Positions 49,975 to 59,048 of a stretch of 64,000 nt of DNA are shown here, one piece after another. The stretch comes from Pseudomonas lurida (lineage in GTDB: Bacteria; Pseudomonadota; Gammaproteobacteria; Pseudomonadales; Pseudomonadaceae), in NCBI RefSeq assembly GCF_013522705.1, contig NZ_JAAMRE010000026.1, positions 37,091-101,090 on the forward strand, given 5' to 3'. Position numbers and translations under genes: made by a program. The notes beneath the pieces were generated by a model. That model worked only from the letters and a program-made list of their open reading frames with translations, was not told the origin of the DNA and did not search any database. Position 1 is the stretch's first letter. The number at the start of each line of letters is the position of its first letter.

Positions 49975-51066
49975 ATGTCCGCTTTGTTCGAACCCTTCAC
50001 CCTCAAAGACGTCACCCTGCGCAATCGCATCGCCATCCCGCCGATGTGCCAATACATGGCCGAAGACGGCGTGGTCAACGATTGGCACCACGTCCACCTG
50101 GCCGGCATGGCGCGTGGCGGTGCCGGTCTGCTGGTGGTGGAAGCCACCGCCGTTGCCCCGGAAGGCCGTATCACCCCAGGCTGCGCCGGTATCTGGAGCG
50201 ATGCCCACGCCGAAGCTTTTGTGCCGATGGTGCAGGCTATCAAGGCGGCGGGTTCGGTGCCGGGTATCCAGATCGCCCATGCCGGGCGTAAGGCCAGCGC
50301 CAATCGCCCGTGGGAAGGCGATGACCATATCCCTGCCTCCGATGCCCGCAGTTGGGAAACCATCGCGCCGTCTGCGATTGCGTTCGGTGCCAACCTGCCC
50401 AACGTACCGCGCGCCATGACCCTGGAAGACATCGCCCGCGTACAACAGGATTTCGTCGATGCCGCCCGCCGGGCCCGCGACGCCGGTTTCGAATGGATCG
50501 AACTGCACTTCGCCCACGGCTACCTGGGCCAGAGTTTCTTCTCTGAACACTCCAACCAGCGCACCGATGCCTACGGCGGCAGCTTCGACAATCGCAGCCG
50601 TTTCCTTTTGGAAACCCTGGCCGCCGTGCGTGAGGTCTGGCCGGAAAACCTGCCGCTGACCGCGCGTTTCGGCGTGATCGAGTACGACGGCCGTGACGAA
50701 CAGACGCTCACCGAATCCATCGAACTGGCGCGCCGCTTCAAAGCTGGCGGCCTGGACTTGCTGAGCGTCAGCGTCGGTTTCACCATTCCTGACACTAACA
50801 TTCCGTGGGGCCCGGCCTTTATGGGCCCGATTGCCGAACGCGTACGCCGTGAGGCCGGTATTCCGGTGACCTCGGCCTGGGGCTTTGGCACCCCGCAATT
50901 GGCTGAGGGCGCGTTGCAGGCCGGTCAGCTGGACCTGGTGTCGGTGGGGCGCGCGCACCTGGCCGATCCGCACTGGGCGTATTTCGCCGCCAAGGAGCTG
51001 GGTGTGGAGAAGTCCGCCTGGACCTTGCCGGCCCCATACGCGCACTGGCTTGAGCGCTATCGCTGA
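49975..51066 (+). CDS. xenA: Xenobiotic reductase A (old yellow enzyme family)
   Basis: A 363-residue FMN enzyme of the thermophilic-like old yellow enzyme class that reduces enones and nitro compounds with NAD(P)H. It matches P. putida XenA almost throughout. Key residues are C25 (PPMCQYMAEDG, flavin tuning), H178 and H181 (ELHFAHGYL, substrate binding) and Y183. The ATG at 49975 begins MSALFEPFTLKDV; a long upstream ORF extension crosses the ArsR promoter and is not real. A terminator follows the gene. Confidence 0.95.
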   Translation: MSALFEPFTLKDVTLRNRIAIPPMCQYMAEDGVVNDWHHVHLAGMARGGAGLLVVEATAVAPEGRITPGCAGIWSDAHAEAFVPMVQAIKAAGSVPGIQIAHAGRKASANRPWEGDDHIPASDARSWETIAPSAIAFGANLPNVPRAMTLEDIARVQQDFVDAARRARDAGFEWIELHFAHGYLGQSFFSEHSNQRTDAYGGSFDNRSRFLLETLAAVREVWPENLPLTARFGVIEYDGRDEQTLTESIELARRFKAGGLDLLSVSVGFTIPDTNIPWGPAFMGPIAERVRREAGIPVTSAWGFGTPQLAEGALQAGQLDLVSVGRAHLADPHWAYFAAKELGVEKSAWTLPAPYAHWLERYR

Positions 51067-51084
51067 GCCCATGCCGAGGTAATG

Positions 51085-51111
51085 AAAGCCACTCCATCGA
51101 GTGGCTTTTTT
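51085..51111 (+). terminator. Rho-independent terminator of xenA
   Basis: AAAGCCACTC and GAGTGGCTTT pair over 10 bp with loop CATC, followed by T residues. The same stem sequence is used in the tRNA-Gly terminator at 3719. Confidence 0.9.
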
Positions 51112-51260
51112 ACGGCTGGCGTTTGAGGTGGATACACACGGGATACATAAAAGATAACGAATGAGAACAGATATCAAACACGAATGACTTGATATACCAT
51201 TCGCGGCGAATTCTTGGCAGGTTTGCCGTCCCATCTGGCTCATTCACTAGGTCAACAACC

Positions 51261-53396
51261 ATGCGTCGTACGCTGATTTCCCTGTGTGTCCTTCAGGCGT
51301 TTTCCCCTCTTGGCTGGGCAGAGGAGGTTTCCACAGCGCCCGCGAGCCTTGAATTGCAAGCGACCACTGTCACTGGCGATGGCGATTACGAGACGGCGCA
51401 AGGTCCCGTCAAGGGCTACCATGCCACGCGTTCGGCGAGTGCGACGCGCACCGACACCTCTATCCACGAAACCCCGCAATCCATCAGCGTGGTGTCCAAG
51501 GACGTGGTCGAAGACCTCGGCGCGACCCGTCTGCAGGATGCCCTTGACTACGCTGGCGGCGTAGGCCGTGCCAACAACTTCGGCGGGCAGGGCCTCACCA
51601 CGTTTACCGTGCGCGGCTTTACTACCGGCGAGTTCTACCGCAACGGCTTTCCGATCAACCGTGGTTACCCGAACATGCCGGACGCCAACACCATCGAACG
51701 TCTGGAAGTGCTGCGCGGCCCGGCCACCATGCTCTACGGTCGTGGCGATCCGGGCGGCACTTTCAATGTGGTGTCCAAGCAGCCGCTGGCCGAACCGACG
51801 GTGACCCTCGGCAGCCAGTTGAACGACCAGGGCATGCAGCGCGGCACCCTTGACGCCTCCGGCCCGCTGGACGACGAGGGGCGCCTGGCCTATCGCCTGA
51901 ACGTCGTGGGTGAGGGCGGCGACACCTTCCGCGACCATGTGTCGACCGAGCGCTACGGCGTGACGCCGGTCATCACCTGGCAGGCCAGCGATGACACCAA
52001 GGTGATCTTCGAAGGCGATTTCATGCGCAATAACCATCCGCTGGACCGTGGCCTGACGCGTTTCGCCAACCAGGCCGGCACGCCGTCGCGCGATACCTTC
52101 TGGGGCGACAAGGACGTAGGCAAGCTGCACAACGATAACAACATGGCCCAGCTACGTTTCGAGCATATGCTCAACGACAGCTGGACGTTGGGCGGCGGGT
52201 TCCAATGGCTGGATGGGACGTTGCAGGGGAATGGCATCGAGGCCAACGGCCCAAGCAGCCTGGGGGCCGACGGCCGCACGCTGCAACGCAACTTCAACTA
52301 CCGCAAGCTGGAATGGACCGACAAGGACTACCAACTCAATCTGACCGGGCACTTCTCCACCGGCGGCCTCGATCACACCTTGCTGACCGGCGTCGAGTAC
52401 GAGGACTACGACTATCAGTCGATCATCCAGCGCTCCAGCGCCGCCGCCGGCACCTACCCCATCGATATCTTCAATCCGGTCTACGGCCAGGCGCGTCCAC
52501 CGCTGACACGCACGCCGACCCACGATAAAGAAAATCTCAAGACCTACGCGGCTTTCGTGCAGGACCAGGTGGCGCTGACCGAACGCTTGAAAGTCCTGGC
52601 CGGTGCGCGTTTCGAGCGGTTCGAGCATGACTACGAAAGTTATGTGGCGGGTGTGAAACCCTGGCAGGCCGCGGACAACGCCGTGACTCCACGGCTGGGC
52701 GTGATCTACGACCTGACCGACACCGTCGCCGTCTATGCCGACGCTGCGCGTTCGTTCAAGCCCAACACTGGCGCCAGCCGTGAAGGGGGAGGTTTTGCGC
52801 CGGAGAAGGGCAAATCCTATGAAATGGGCATCAAGTGGGAAGCCTTGGACCGCCAACTCAGCGTCGACGCGGCGATCTACCAGATCGACAAAAAGAACGT
52901 GCTGACCACCGACCCGGTGGATTCCACCTTCAGCGTCGCCGCCGGCCAGGTCCGCAGCCGCGGTTTCGACCTCAACGTTGCCGGCAACATTACCCCCGAA
53001 TGGCGCGTGATCGGCGGCTATGCCTACGTGGATGCCGAAGTCACCCGCGACAACACCCTGCGCAGTGGCACGCGCTTGCTGAACATCCCGCGCAACAGCT
53101 TCAGCCTGCTCAACGTCTACGAATTCCAGGACGGCGCACTCAAGGGCCTGGGCCTCGGCGCCGGCGGCAAATACGTCGATGAACGCGCCGGCCAGACCGC
53201 CAACACCGCGTTTTCCATGGGCGCCTACACCGTCATCGACCTGCTCGGCTATTACAAGGTCAACGACAAAATGCGCCTGAACCTGGACGTTAAGAACCTG
53301 TTCAACCGTGAGTACGAAGAGGGCGCGTTCGGCAATATCTACGCCTACCCAGGCGCGCCGCGTACGGTGCAGGTGGGCATCGCCTACACCCTGTAA
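51261..53396 (+). CDS. TonB-dependent siderophore receptor
   Basis: A 711-residue outer-membrane receptor with a signal peptide (MRRTLISLCVLQAFSPLGWA), a plug domain (HETPQSISVVSKDVVEDLGA, FTVRGFTTGEFYRNGFPINR, RLEVLRGPATMLYGRGDPGG) and a 22-strand barrel ending in VQVGIAYTL with a terminal aromatic pattern. Similar to ferrichrome/ferrioxamine-type receptors, but there is no N-terminal signalling domain. The exact siderophore is not decidable. A partial Fur-like sequence (GATAACGAATGAGAACAG) lies at 51153-51170. The ATG at 51261 places the signal peptide correctly. Confidence 0.92.
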   Translation: MRRTLISLCVLQAFSPLGWAEEVSTAPASLELQATTVTGDGDYETAQGPVKGYHATRSASATRTDTSIHETPQSISVVSKDVVEDLGATRLQDALDYAGGVGRANNFGGQGLTTFTVRGFTTGEFYRNGFPINRGYPNMPDANTIERLEVLRGPATMLYGRGDPGGTFNVVSKQPLAEPTVTLGSQLNDQGMQRGTLDASGPLDDEGRLAYRLNVVGEGGDTFRDHVSTERYGVTPVITWQASDDTKVIFEGDFMRNNHPLDRGLTRFANQAGTPSRDTFWGDKDVGKLHNDNNMAQLRFEHMLNDSWTLGGGFQWLDGTLQGNGIEANGPSSLGADGRTLQRNFNYRKLEWTDKDYQLNLTGHFSTGGLDHTLLTGVEYEDYDYQSIIQRSSAAAGTYPIDIFNPVYGQARPPLTRTPTHDKENLKTYAAFVQDQVALTERLKVLAGARFERFEHDYESYVAGVKPWQAADNAVTPRLGVIYDLTDTVAVYADAARSFKPNTGASREGGGFAPEKGKSYEMGIKWEALDRQLSVDAAIYQIDKKNVLTTDPVDSTFSVAAGQVRSRGFDLNVAGNITPEWRVIGGYAYVDAEVTRDNTLRSGTRLLNIPRNSFSLLNVYEFQDGALKGLGLGAGGKYVDERAGQTANTAFSMGAYTVIDLLGYYKVNDKMRLNLDVKNLFNREYEEGAFGNIYAYPGAPRTVQVGIAYTL

Positions 53397-53543
53397 CGCG
53401 CCTTATCGGCTTGCAATGGCCTCGCTGCGATTGCAAGCCACGTCACAGCCGCGACGGAAAACCGCGCGTCCCCGCAAATAAGCGTTTACGCGCCCATCGA
53501 TAGATGAGAAAAGCTTGCCCATTTCCCCGCAGATGGACATCCC

Positions 53544-54962
53544 ATGCCTCGTTCAACCCTTATCGCTCGCCTGGTCGTCGCGCTGCTGATCGGCGCGGCG
53601 CTGTGGTACATCTGGATCATCACCAGCGCCAAGCTGGGTATCGGCGGTGCCAGCCCGGATCAGCAGCAGATAGGCGTGCTGCCGGGGCTCAGCCCGCGTC
53701 ACGTCAGCGAGTCCTGCACAGGTGTTGTCGTGACCAGGCAAGGTACCTGGCTGCTGGGTCGGGTCGAGGACGAATATCACACGTTTACGCCGTCCCCCGG
53801 GCAGGTCAACCTGAACGAGCAGCTTTACGGCAAGACGCCGAAGGCGCAGGAAGAGGAGGGTGGCTATTCCGGTTTCTTCCCGCGCGATAAACCCGAGACC
53901 ACCTTCGTGTCGCGGCTGGATGCCGACGGCGCGTTCAAGCCCGTGGCGCAGGTCAGTGGCACCGCATGCCTGGTGTCCAGCGCCGATGGCGAGCGCGTGT
54001 TCCTGCTCACCGACCTCAAGCGACCCAAGGAAGCCGAGGGCCAGGAGGTGGTGTTTCGCAGCGATGACCAGGGTAAGACCTGGACCTGGTTGGCCGAAGG
54101 ATTCTTCCCCGAGCTGGGCGGGGTGCTGACCCAACTCGCGCCGTACTTTTACAGCCAGAACGAGGTCTGGGCCTGGCGCAACCCCGACGAAATCGAGGAG
54201 GAAGGCCGTAGCGTGCAGACAGGGGTGTCGTACTCACTGGATGGCGGGCAGCACAGCACGCCGATCGCCACACCACACTCTCTGGTGGTGGGGTCCGAAT
54301 TCGTGAGCAGCCAGCACCCGCAGATCAAGGAGTGGCACGATTCCAACGATCAGGTGACCCATGTGCTGCAACTGGATGCCAGGCGCGCTTATATCTGGGT
54401 GTCCCAGCGCTTCTGGGCCAGCAACCCCGACGGCAAGGGCGACAACCTGGCGTTCAGCGTCACTACCCGCGTCGAGCTGTCGCGCGCGGCCGGAGCGTGG
54501 CAGGTGGGAGCGGTGCAGCGTGAAGAAGGCCTGTATATCAACGACCTGGCGAACAACGGCGACGGCCGTGTACTGGGCCTGATCGACCAGGGCCCCCATG
54601 GCCACGCCGTCGTCGCTGAAATGAACACCACCACCCTGGCCTGGCAACCCCTGGGCGAGGTGCCCAGCGTGTTCTCGCCACTGGCCTCCAGCACCCAGGC
54701 CCAGCAGTTATGGGTGGGACGTAACAGTTTGATGATCAACACCTACAGCGAACACCGCCCACCGCGCTGGCTGTACTGGTGGGGCGACGCCAACATCTCG
54801 GCGGGAGCGGTATTTTATTCCAAGGACTGGGGCCAGTCCTGGAAACGTCTGGCCGTGGACGGCTACCGAGGCGTGATCGGCTTCGACGGCGCCGGCGACC
54901 GGGTGTTCTGGGCCAAGGAAAGTCACCTGTACGATGTGGGTATTCAGGCCTACGGCTTATAG
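53544..54962 (+). CDS. Membrane-anchored Asp-box (BNR-like) beta-propeller protein
   Basis: A 472-residue protein that I do not recognise as a named family. It has an N-terminal anchor (LIARLVVALLIGAALWYIWI) and an extracytoplasmic part with Asp-box motifs S-x-D-x-G-x-(T/S)-W: FRSDDQGKTWTWL near 180 and FYSKDWGQSWKRL near 440, plus a weaker YSLDGGQHS. These mark sialidase-like beta-propellers without a visible catalytic set. It lies 147 bases after the siderophore receptor on the same strand. Confidence 0.75.
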   Translation: MPRSTLIARLVVALLIGAALWYIWIITSAKLGIGGASPDQQQIGVLPGLSPRHVSESCTGVVVTRQGTWLLGRVEDEYHTFTPSPGQVNLNEQLYGKTPKAQEEEGGYSGFFPRDKPETTFVSRLDADGAFKPVAQVSGTACLVSSADGERVFLLTDLKRPKEAEGQEVVFRSDDQGKTWTWLAEGFFPELGGVLTQLAPYFYSQNEVWAWRNPDEIEEEGRSVQTGVSYSLDGGQHSTPIATPHSLVVGSEFVSSQHPQIKEWHDSNDQVTHVLQLDARRAYIWVSQRFWASNPDGKGDNLAFSVTTRVELSRAAGAWQVGAVQREEGLYINDLANNGDGRVLGLIDQGPHGHAVVAEMNTTTLAWQPLGEVPSVFSPLASSTQAQQLWVGRNSLMINTYSEHRPPRWLYWWGDANISAGAVFYSKDWGQSWKRLAVDGYRGVIGFDGAGDRVFWAKESHLYDVGIQAYGL

Positions 54963-54965
54963 ATA

Positions 54966-54990
54966 GGTAGGAGGGGCTTGCGCCCTTCCA
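54966..54990. repeat. Partial REP element
   Basis: TAGGAGGGGCTTGCGCCCTTCCACCTT shares the core GGAGGGGCTTGC with the REP arms at 24940 and 36039 but the second half is altered (GCGCCCTTCCACC). It lies between two convergent genes. Confidence 0.55.
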
Positions 54991-55009
54991 CCTTTTCTTT
55001 CACTCGGTT

Positions 55010-55732
55010 TTAGAGCGGGGTGAGCACGTTCATCACCGTATCCAGCGCCACCCGCGTGTCATCCAGCTGCACCAGCGACGCATGCCGCGCGCCCAGCGCG
55101 TCGCGGTTCTGGATCGCGGTGAGGATGGCTTTATGCCGAGGCAGGCTCAGGCCCTGGATGTCCGGGCGGCGGTTGGTGATGTTGATCGATTCGCGCAACG
55201 GCAGCGATAGCATGTTGCACATATACGCCAGCAGGTCGTTGCGCGTGGCGTCGGCGATGGCACGGTGGAAGTCCAGGTCGGCCTGCAGCAGCTGTTCGTG
55301 AGTCTTAGCGGTTTCCATGCCGCAGTAAGCCTTTTCGATGATAGCGATGTCTTCATCGGTGGCGGTGGTCGCGGCCATGGCGGCGATTTCCGGTTCGAGG
55401 ATGCGCCGCACACCGGCCAGAGTGTTGAAAAACTCGCTATGGGGCGTGGACTGCATCAACCAGGACAGCACGTCCGGGTCGAGCAGGTGCCATTTGAGCC
55501 GTGGCCGCACCACCGCACCCACCCGTGGCTTGGAATACACCAGGCCCTTGGCGCTGAGCACGCGGGTCGCCTCGCGCAATACCGAACGGCTGACCTTGTA
55601 CTCCTCGCAGAGCGTGGCCTCCATCGGCAGGCGTTCTTCTGGCTTGAAGCGACCGGAAACGATGTGCATGCCCAAGTCCTGGACGATCTGGGCATGCATG
55701 CTCTTGCGCGGTTTGGACGGCTGTTGATCCAT
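55010..55732 (-). CDS. GntR-family (FadR subfamily) regulator of the arabinose genes
   Basis: A 240-residue repressor with a GntR winged helix (IVQDLGMHIVSGRFKPEERL then EATLCEEYKVSRSVLREATR) and an all-helical FCD effector domain with metal-site residues (DLDFHRAIADATRN ... PRHKAILTAI). It is 48 bases downstream of the arabinonate dehydratase gene on the same strand. Paired sites with GACTATAT in the promoter region at 57530-57622 are candidate operators. The ATG at 55732 gives MDQQPSKPRKS. Confidence 0.88.
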   Translation of the reverse strand: MDQQPSKPRKSMHAQIVQDLGMHIVSGRFKPEERLPMEATLCEEYKVSRSVLREATRVLSAKGLVYSKPRVGAVVRPRLKWHLLDPDVLSWLMQSTPHSEFFNTLAGVRRILEPEIAAMAATTATDEDIAIIEKAYCGMETAKTHEQLLQADLDFHRAIADATRNDLLAYMCNMLSLPLRESINITNRRPDIQGLSLPRHKAILTAIQNRDALGARHASLVQLDDTRVALDTVMNVLTPL

Positions 55733-55780
55733 AACGACAGGGATGCTCTGGCTTAAATTCGCGGCATCATAGCATCCCAA

Positions 55781-57517
55781 TTAGTGGGAATGCCGTGGGA
55801 CTTCCGCCCCACGGCACCCCACCAGGAAGTCGAAGTCACAGCCCTGGTCGGCCTGCAGCACATGGTCGATGTACAGCTGGCGATAACCGCCGACGATCAA
55901 GTTCTGCGGTGGCTTGAGGTCGGCCATGCGCGCCGCCAGCTCGGCGTCGGAAATGTCCAGGTGCAAGCGGCCGTTGGCGCAGTCCAGCTCGATCCAGTCA
56001 CCTTCCTGCACCGTGGCCAGCGGCCCGCCGGCGGCGGCTTCCGGTGCCACATGCAGCACCACCGTGCCGTAGGCCGTGCCGCTCATGCGCGCATCGGAAA
56101 TCCGCACCATATCGGTCACGCCTTGGGCCAGCAGCTTGGCCGGCAGACCCATGTTGCCGACTTCGGCCATGCCTGGGTAACCCTTGGGCCCGCAGTTTTT
56201 CATGACCAGGATCGAGTTGGCGTCCACATCCAGCTCCGGATCATTGATGCGCGCCTTGTACATGTCGAAGTTCTCGAACACCACCGCACGGCCGCGATGC
56301 TGCATCAGTTCGGCGCTGGCCGCCGATGGCTTGAGCACCGCACCGAGTGGCGCCAGGTTGCCGCGCAGCACGCAGATGCCGCCGTCGGCGCGGATCGGGT
56401 TGTCCAGGGTGCGGATCACTTCGTCCTGGCCGTAGATCGGCGAATCCTGAGTGTTTTCCCCCAGGGTCTTGCCGTTGACGGTCAGCGCGTTCGGGTGCGG
56501 GATCAGGTTGGCTTCACCCAGGCGACGCAGCACTGCAGGCAGGCCGCCGGCATAGTAGAACTCTTCCATCAGAAAGCGCCCCGACGGTTGCAGGTCGACG
56601 ATGGTCGGCATGCCGCGACCGATGCGGGTCCAGTCGTCCAGGTCCAATTCCACGCCGATACGCCCGGCGATGGCTTTAAGGTGAATCACGGCGTTGGTCG
56701 ACCCACCGATGGCGGCGTTGACGCGTATCGCGTTTTCAAATGCCTCTTTGGTGAGGATCTTCGACAGCTTCAAGTCCTCGCGCACCATCTCCACCGCGCG
56801 CATGCCCGACATATGCGCCAGCACGTAACGACGCGCGTCCACCGCCGGGATCGCCGCGTTGTGCGGCAGGGACGTGCCGAGGGCCTCAGCCATGCAGGCC
56901 ATGGTCGACGCGGTGCCCATGGTGTTGCAGGTGCCCGCCGAACGGGACATGCCGCCCTCGGCCGCGAGGAAATCGTCCAGGGTGATGGTGCCGGCCTTGA
57001 CCTGCTCGCTCAGTTGCCACACCACCGTGCCCGAACCGATGTCCTGGCCCTTGTGCTTACCGTTAAGCATTGGCCCGCCGGTGACCACGATTGCCGGTAC
57101 GTCGCAACTGGCGGCGCCCATCAGCAGGGCCGGGGTGGTTTTGTCGCAGCCGGTCAGCAGCACCACGCCGTCGATCGGGTTGCCGCGAATGGCTTCCTCC
57201 ACATCCATGCTCGCCAGGTTACGGGTGAGCATGGCGGTAGGACGCAGGTTCGATTCGCCGTTGGAGAACACCGGGAATTCCACCGGGAAACCGCCGGCCT
57301 CGATCACACCGCGCTTGACGTGCTCGGCGATCTGGCGGAAATGCGCGTTGCACGGGGTCAGCTCCGACCAGGTGTTGCAGATGCCGATGATCGGCTTGCC
57401 ATGGAACTGGTGGTCGGCAATGCCCTGGTTCTTCATCCAGCTGCGGTACATGAAGCCGTTCTTGTCAGCGGTACCGAACCACTGGGCGGAGCGTAGGCCG
57501 GGCTTTTTATCAGACAT
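55781..57517 (-). CDS. L-arabinonate dehydratase (IlvD/Edd family)
   Basis: A 578-residue iron-sulfur dehydratase. Cluster-binding cysteines lie in ICNTWSELTPCN, LLTGCDKTTPA and RSAGTCNTMG, and the family motif NCGPKGYPGMAEVGNMGLPA is in the C-terminal part. Genomic context (AraD1-family dehydratase, semialdehyde dehydrogenase, lactonase, arabinose ABC) points to L-arabinonate as substrate rather than dihydroxy acids. The ATG at 57517 starts MSDKKPGLRSAQWFG; the 29-codon extension to 57604 lacks similarity. Confidence 0.9.
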   Translation of the reverse strand: MSDKKPGLRSAQWFGTADKNGFMYRSWMKNQGIADHQFHGKPIIGICNTWSELTPCNAHFRQIAEHVKRGVIEAGGFPVEFPVFSNGESNLRPTAMLTRNLASMDVEEAIRGNPIDGVVLLTGCDKTTPALLMGAASCDVPAIVVTGGPMLNGKHKGQDIGSGTVVWQLSEQVKAGTITLDDFLAAEGGMSRSAGTCNTMGTASTMACMAEALGTSLPHNAAIPAVDARRYVLAHMSGMRAVEMVREDLKLSKILTKEAFENAIRVNAAIGGSTNAVIHLKAIAGRIGVELDLDDWTRIGRGMPTIVDLQPSGRFLMEEFYYAGGLPAVLRRLGEANLIPHPNALTVNGKTLGENTQDSPIYGQDEVIRTLDNPIRADGGICVLRGNLAPLGAVLKPSAASAELMQHRGRAVVFENFDMYKARINDPELDVDANSILVMKNCGPKGYPGMAEVGNMGLPAKLLAQGVTDMVRISDARMSGTAYGTVVLHVAPEAAAGGPLATVQEGDWIELDCANGRLHLDISDAELAARMADLKPPQNLIVGGYRQLYIDHVLQADQGCDFDFLVGCRGAEVPRHSH

Positions 57518-57530
57518 GATGGTTTCTCTT

Positions 57531-57622
57531 ATTGTATGACTATATGTTCTCTCTGCGGCTAAACATAAGCGCAAAATCTTCCATTTGGAAGTGTTGTTTC
57601 GCAAATAGTACTACTATATAGT
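57531..57622. promoter_or_regulatory. Divergent arabinose promoter region with repeated GACTATAT sites
   Basis: TGACTATATGTT at 57537-57548 and, inverted, the segment around ACTATATAGT (57613-57622, a perfect 10-bp palindrome, followed by CG) share GACTATAT. They lie on the two sides of the region between the dehydratase (minus) and the MFS gene (plus), fitting one GntR-type repressor acting on both. Confidence 0.5.
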
Positions 57623-57709
57623 CGATCTCACCTGAGGTATGACCCTGGCGAATTTTCGCGAGAGGCGTCCCCCGAGCTTCTATAAAAACAACAATCGGAG
57701 ATCGACCCC

Positions 57710-59032
57710 ATGAGCCAGGAACTGCGGCTTGTTCGGCGCATCACGCTGAAACTGATTCCCTTCCTGATCCTGCTGTACCTGATCGCCTACGTGGACCGTT
57801 CCGCCGTGGGTTTCGCCAAGCTGCACATGGGCGCCGACGTCGGCATCGGTGACGCCGCCTATGGCCTGGGCGCGGGCCTGTTCTTTATCGGCTACTTCCT
57901 GTTCGAGATTCCCAGCAACCTGATGCTCGACCGCTTCGGCGCGCGGCGCTGGTTCGCGCGCATCATGATCACCTGGGGCACCATCACCATCGGCATGGCC
58001 TTTGTGCAGGGGCCGCACAGCTTCTATGTGATGCGGTTCCTGCTCGGCGCGGCGGAAGCCGGGTTCTTCCCCGGCGTGCTGTACTACATCACCCAATGGT
58101 TCCCGGTGCGCCATCGCGGCAAGATCCTCGGTCTGTTCATCCTTTCCCAACCCATTGCCATGATGATCACCGGCCCGGTGTCCGGCGGCCTGCTGGGCAT
58201 GGACGGCATCCTCGGCCTGCACGGTTGGCAGTGGCTGTTCATCGTGATCGGCACCCCGGCGCTGCTGCTCACCTGGCCGGTGCTGCGCTTCCTGCCGGAC
58301 GGCCCCAAACAGGTCAACTGGATGAGCGAGGACGAAAAAACCTGGCTGACCGGCGAGCTGGCCAAAGACCTGCAAACCTACGGCCAGACCCGTCACGGCA
58401 ACCCGTTGCATGCACTCAAGGACAAACGTGTGTTGCTGCTGGCGCTGTTCTACCTGCCGGTGACTCTGAGCATCTACGGCCTGGGCCTATGGCTGCCGAC
58501 CCTGATCAAACAGTTCGGCGGCACTGACCTGGTCACCGGCTTTATCTCTGCCGTGCCGTATATCTTCGGGATCATCGGCCTGCTGATCATTCCGCGCAGT
58601 TCCGACCGTTTGAACGACCGCTACGGCCACCTTGCCGTGCTCTATGTGCTGGGCGCCACCGGCCTGTTCTTCAGCGCCTGGCTCGGCGCGCCGGTGCTGC
58701 AGATGGCCGCGTTGTGCCTGGCGGCGTTCGCAATGTTTTCCTGCACCGCGGTGTTCTGGACCTTGCCGGGGCGTTTCTTCGCCGGCGCCAGTGCGGCGGC
58801 GGGCATTGCATTGATCAACTCGGTGGGCAACCTGGGCGGTTATATCGGTCCGTTCGTGATCGGCGCGCTCAAGGAATACACCGGCAACCTGGCCTCGGGC
58901 CTGTACTTCCTGTGCGGCGTGATGCTGTGCGGCCTGGTGTTGACCGGCGTGGTCTACCGCGTGCTGGAGCGCAAACATGTGCTGCCGGCCGACCAGTTCG
59001 CCGCCAGCGCCCGTGGCGCCACCCGTACTTAA
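57710..59032 (+). CDS. MFS transporter, ACS family, arabinose/arabinonate locus
   Basis: A 440-residue 12-helix permease, homologous to the transporter at 20850-22283 (shared YGLGAGLFFIGY, FEIPSNLMLDRFGARRWFAR, LGAAEAGFFPGVLYYITQWF). Such ACS permeases carry sugar acids; arabinonate or arabinose is a fair guess from the operon. First gene of the plus-strand operon with the AraD1-like gene 16 bases downstream. Confidence 0.9.
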   Translation: MSQELRLVRRITLKLIPFLILLYLIAYVDRSAVGFAKLHMGADVGIGDAAYGLGAGLFFIGYFLFEIPSNLMLDRFGARRWFARIMITWGTITIGMAFVQGPHSFYVMRFLLGAAEAGFFPGVLYYITQWFPVRHRGKILGLFILSQPIAMMITGPVSGGLLGMDGILGLHGWQWLFIVIGTPALLLTWPVLRFLPDGPKQVNWMSEDEKTWLTGELAKDLQTYGQTRHGNPLHALKDKRVLLLALFYLPVTLSIYGLGLWLPTLIKQFGGTDLVTGFISAVPYIFGIIGLLIIPRSSDRLNDRYGHLAVLYVLGATGLFFSAWLGAPVLQMAALCLAAFAMFSCTAVFWTLPGRFFAGASAAAGIALINSVGNLGGYIGPFVIGALKEYTGNLASGLYFLCGVMLCGLVLTGVVYRVLERKHVLPADQFAASARGATRT

Positions 59033-59048
59033 TTCAAGGAGAAAGCTG

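Noticed and set aside
55784..57496. A 570-codon plus-strand ORF opposite the arabinonate dehydratase gene
   Set aside because: The minus-strand dehydratase has full family motifs; the opposite frame has none.
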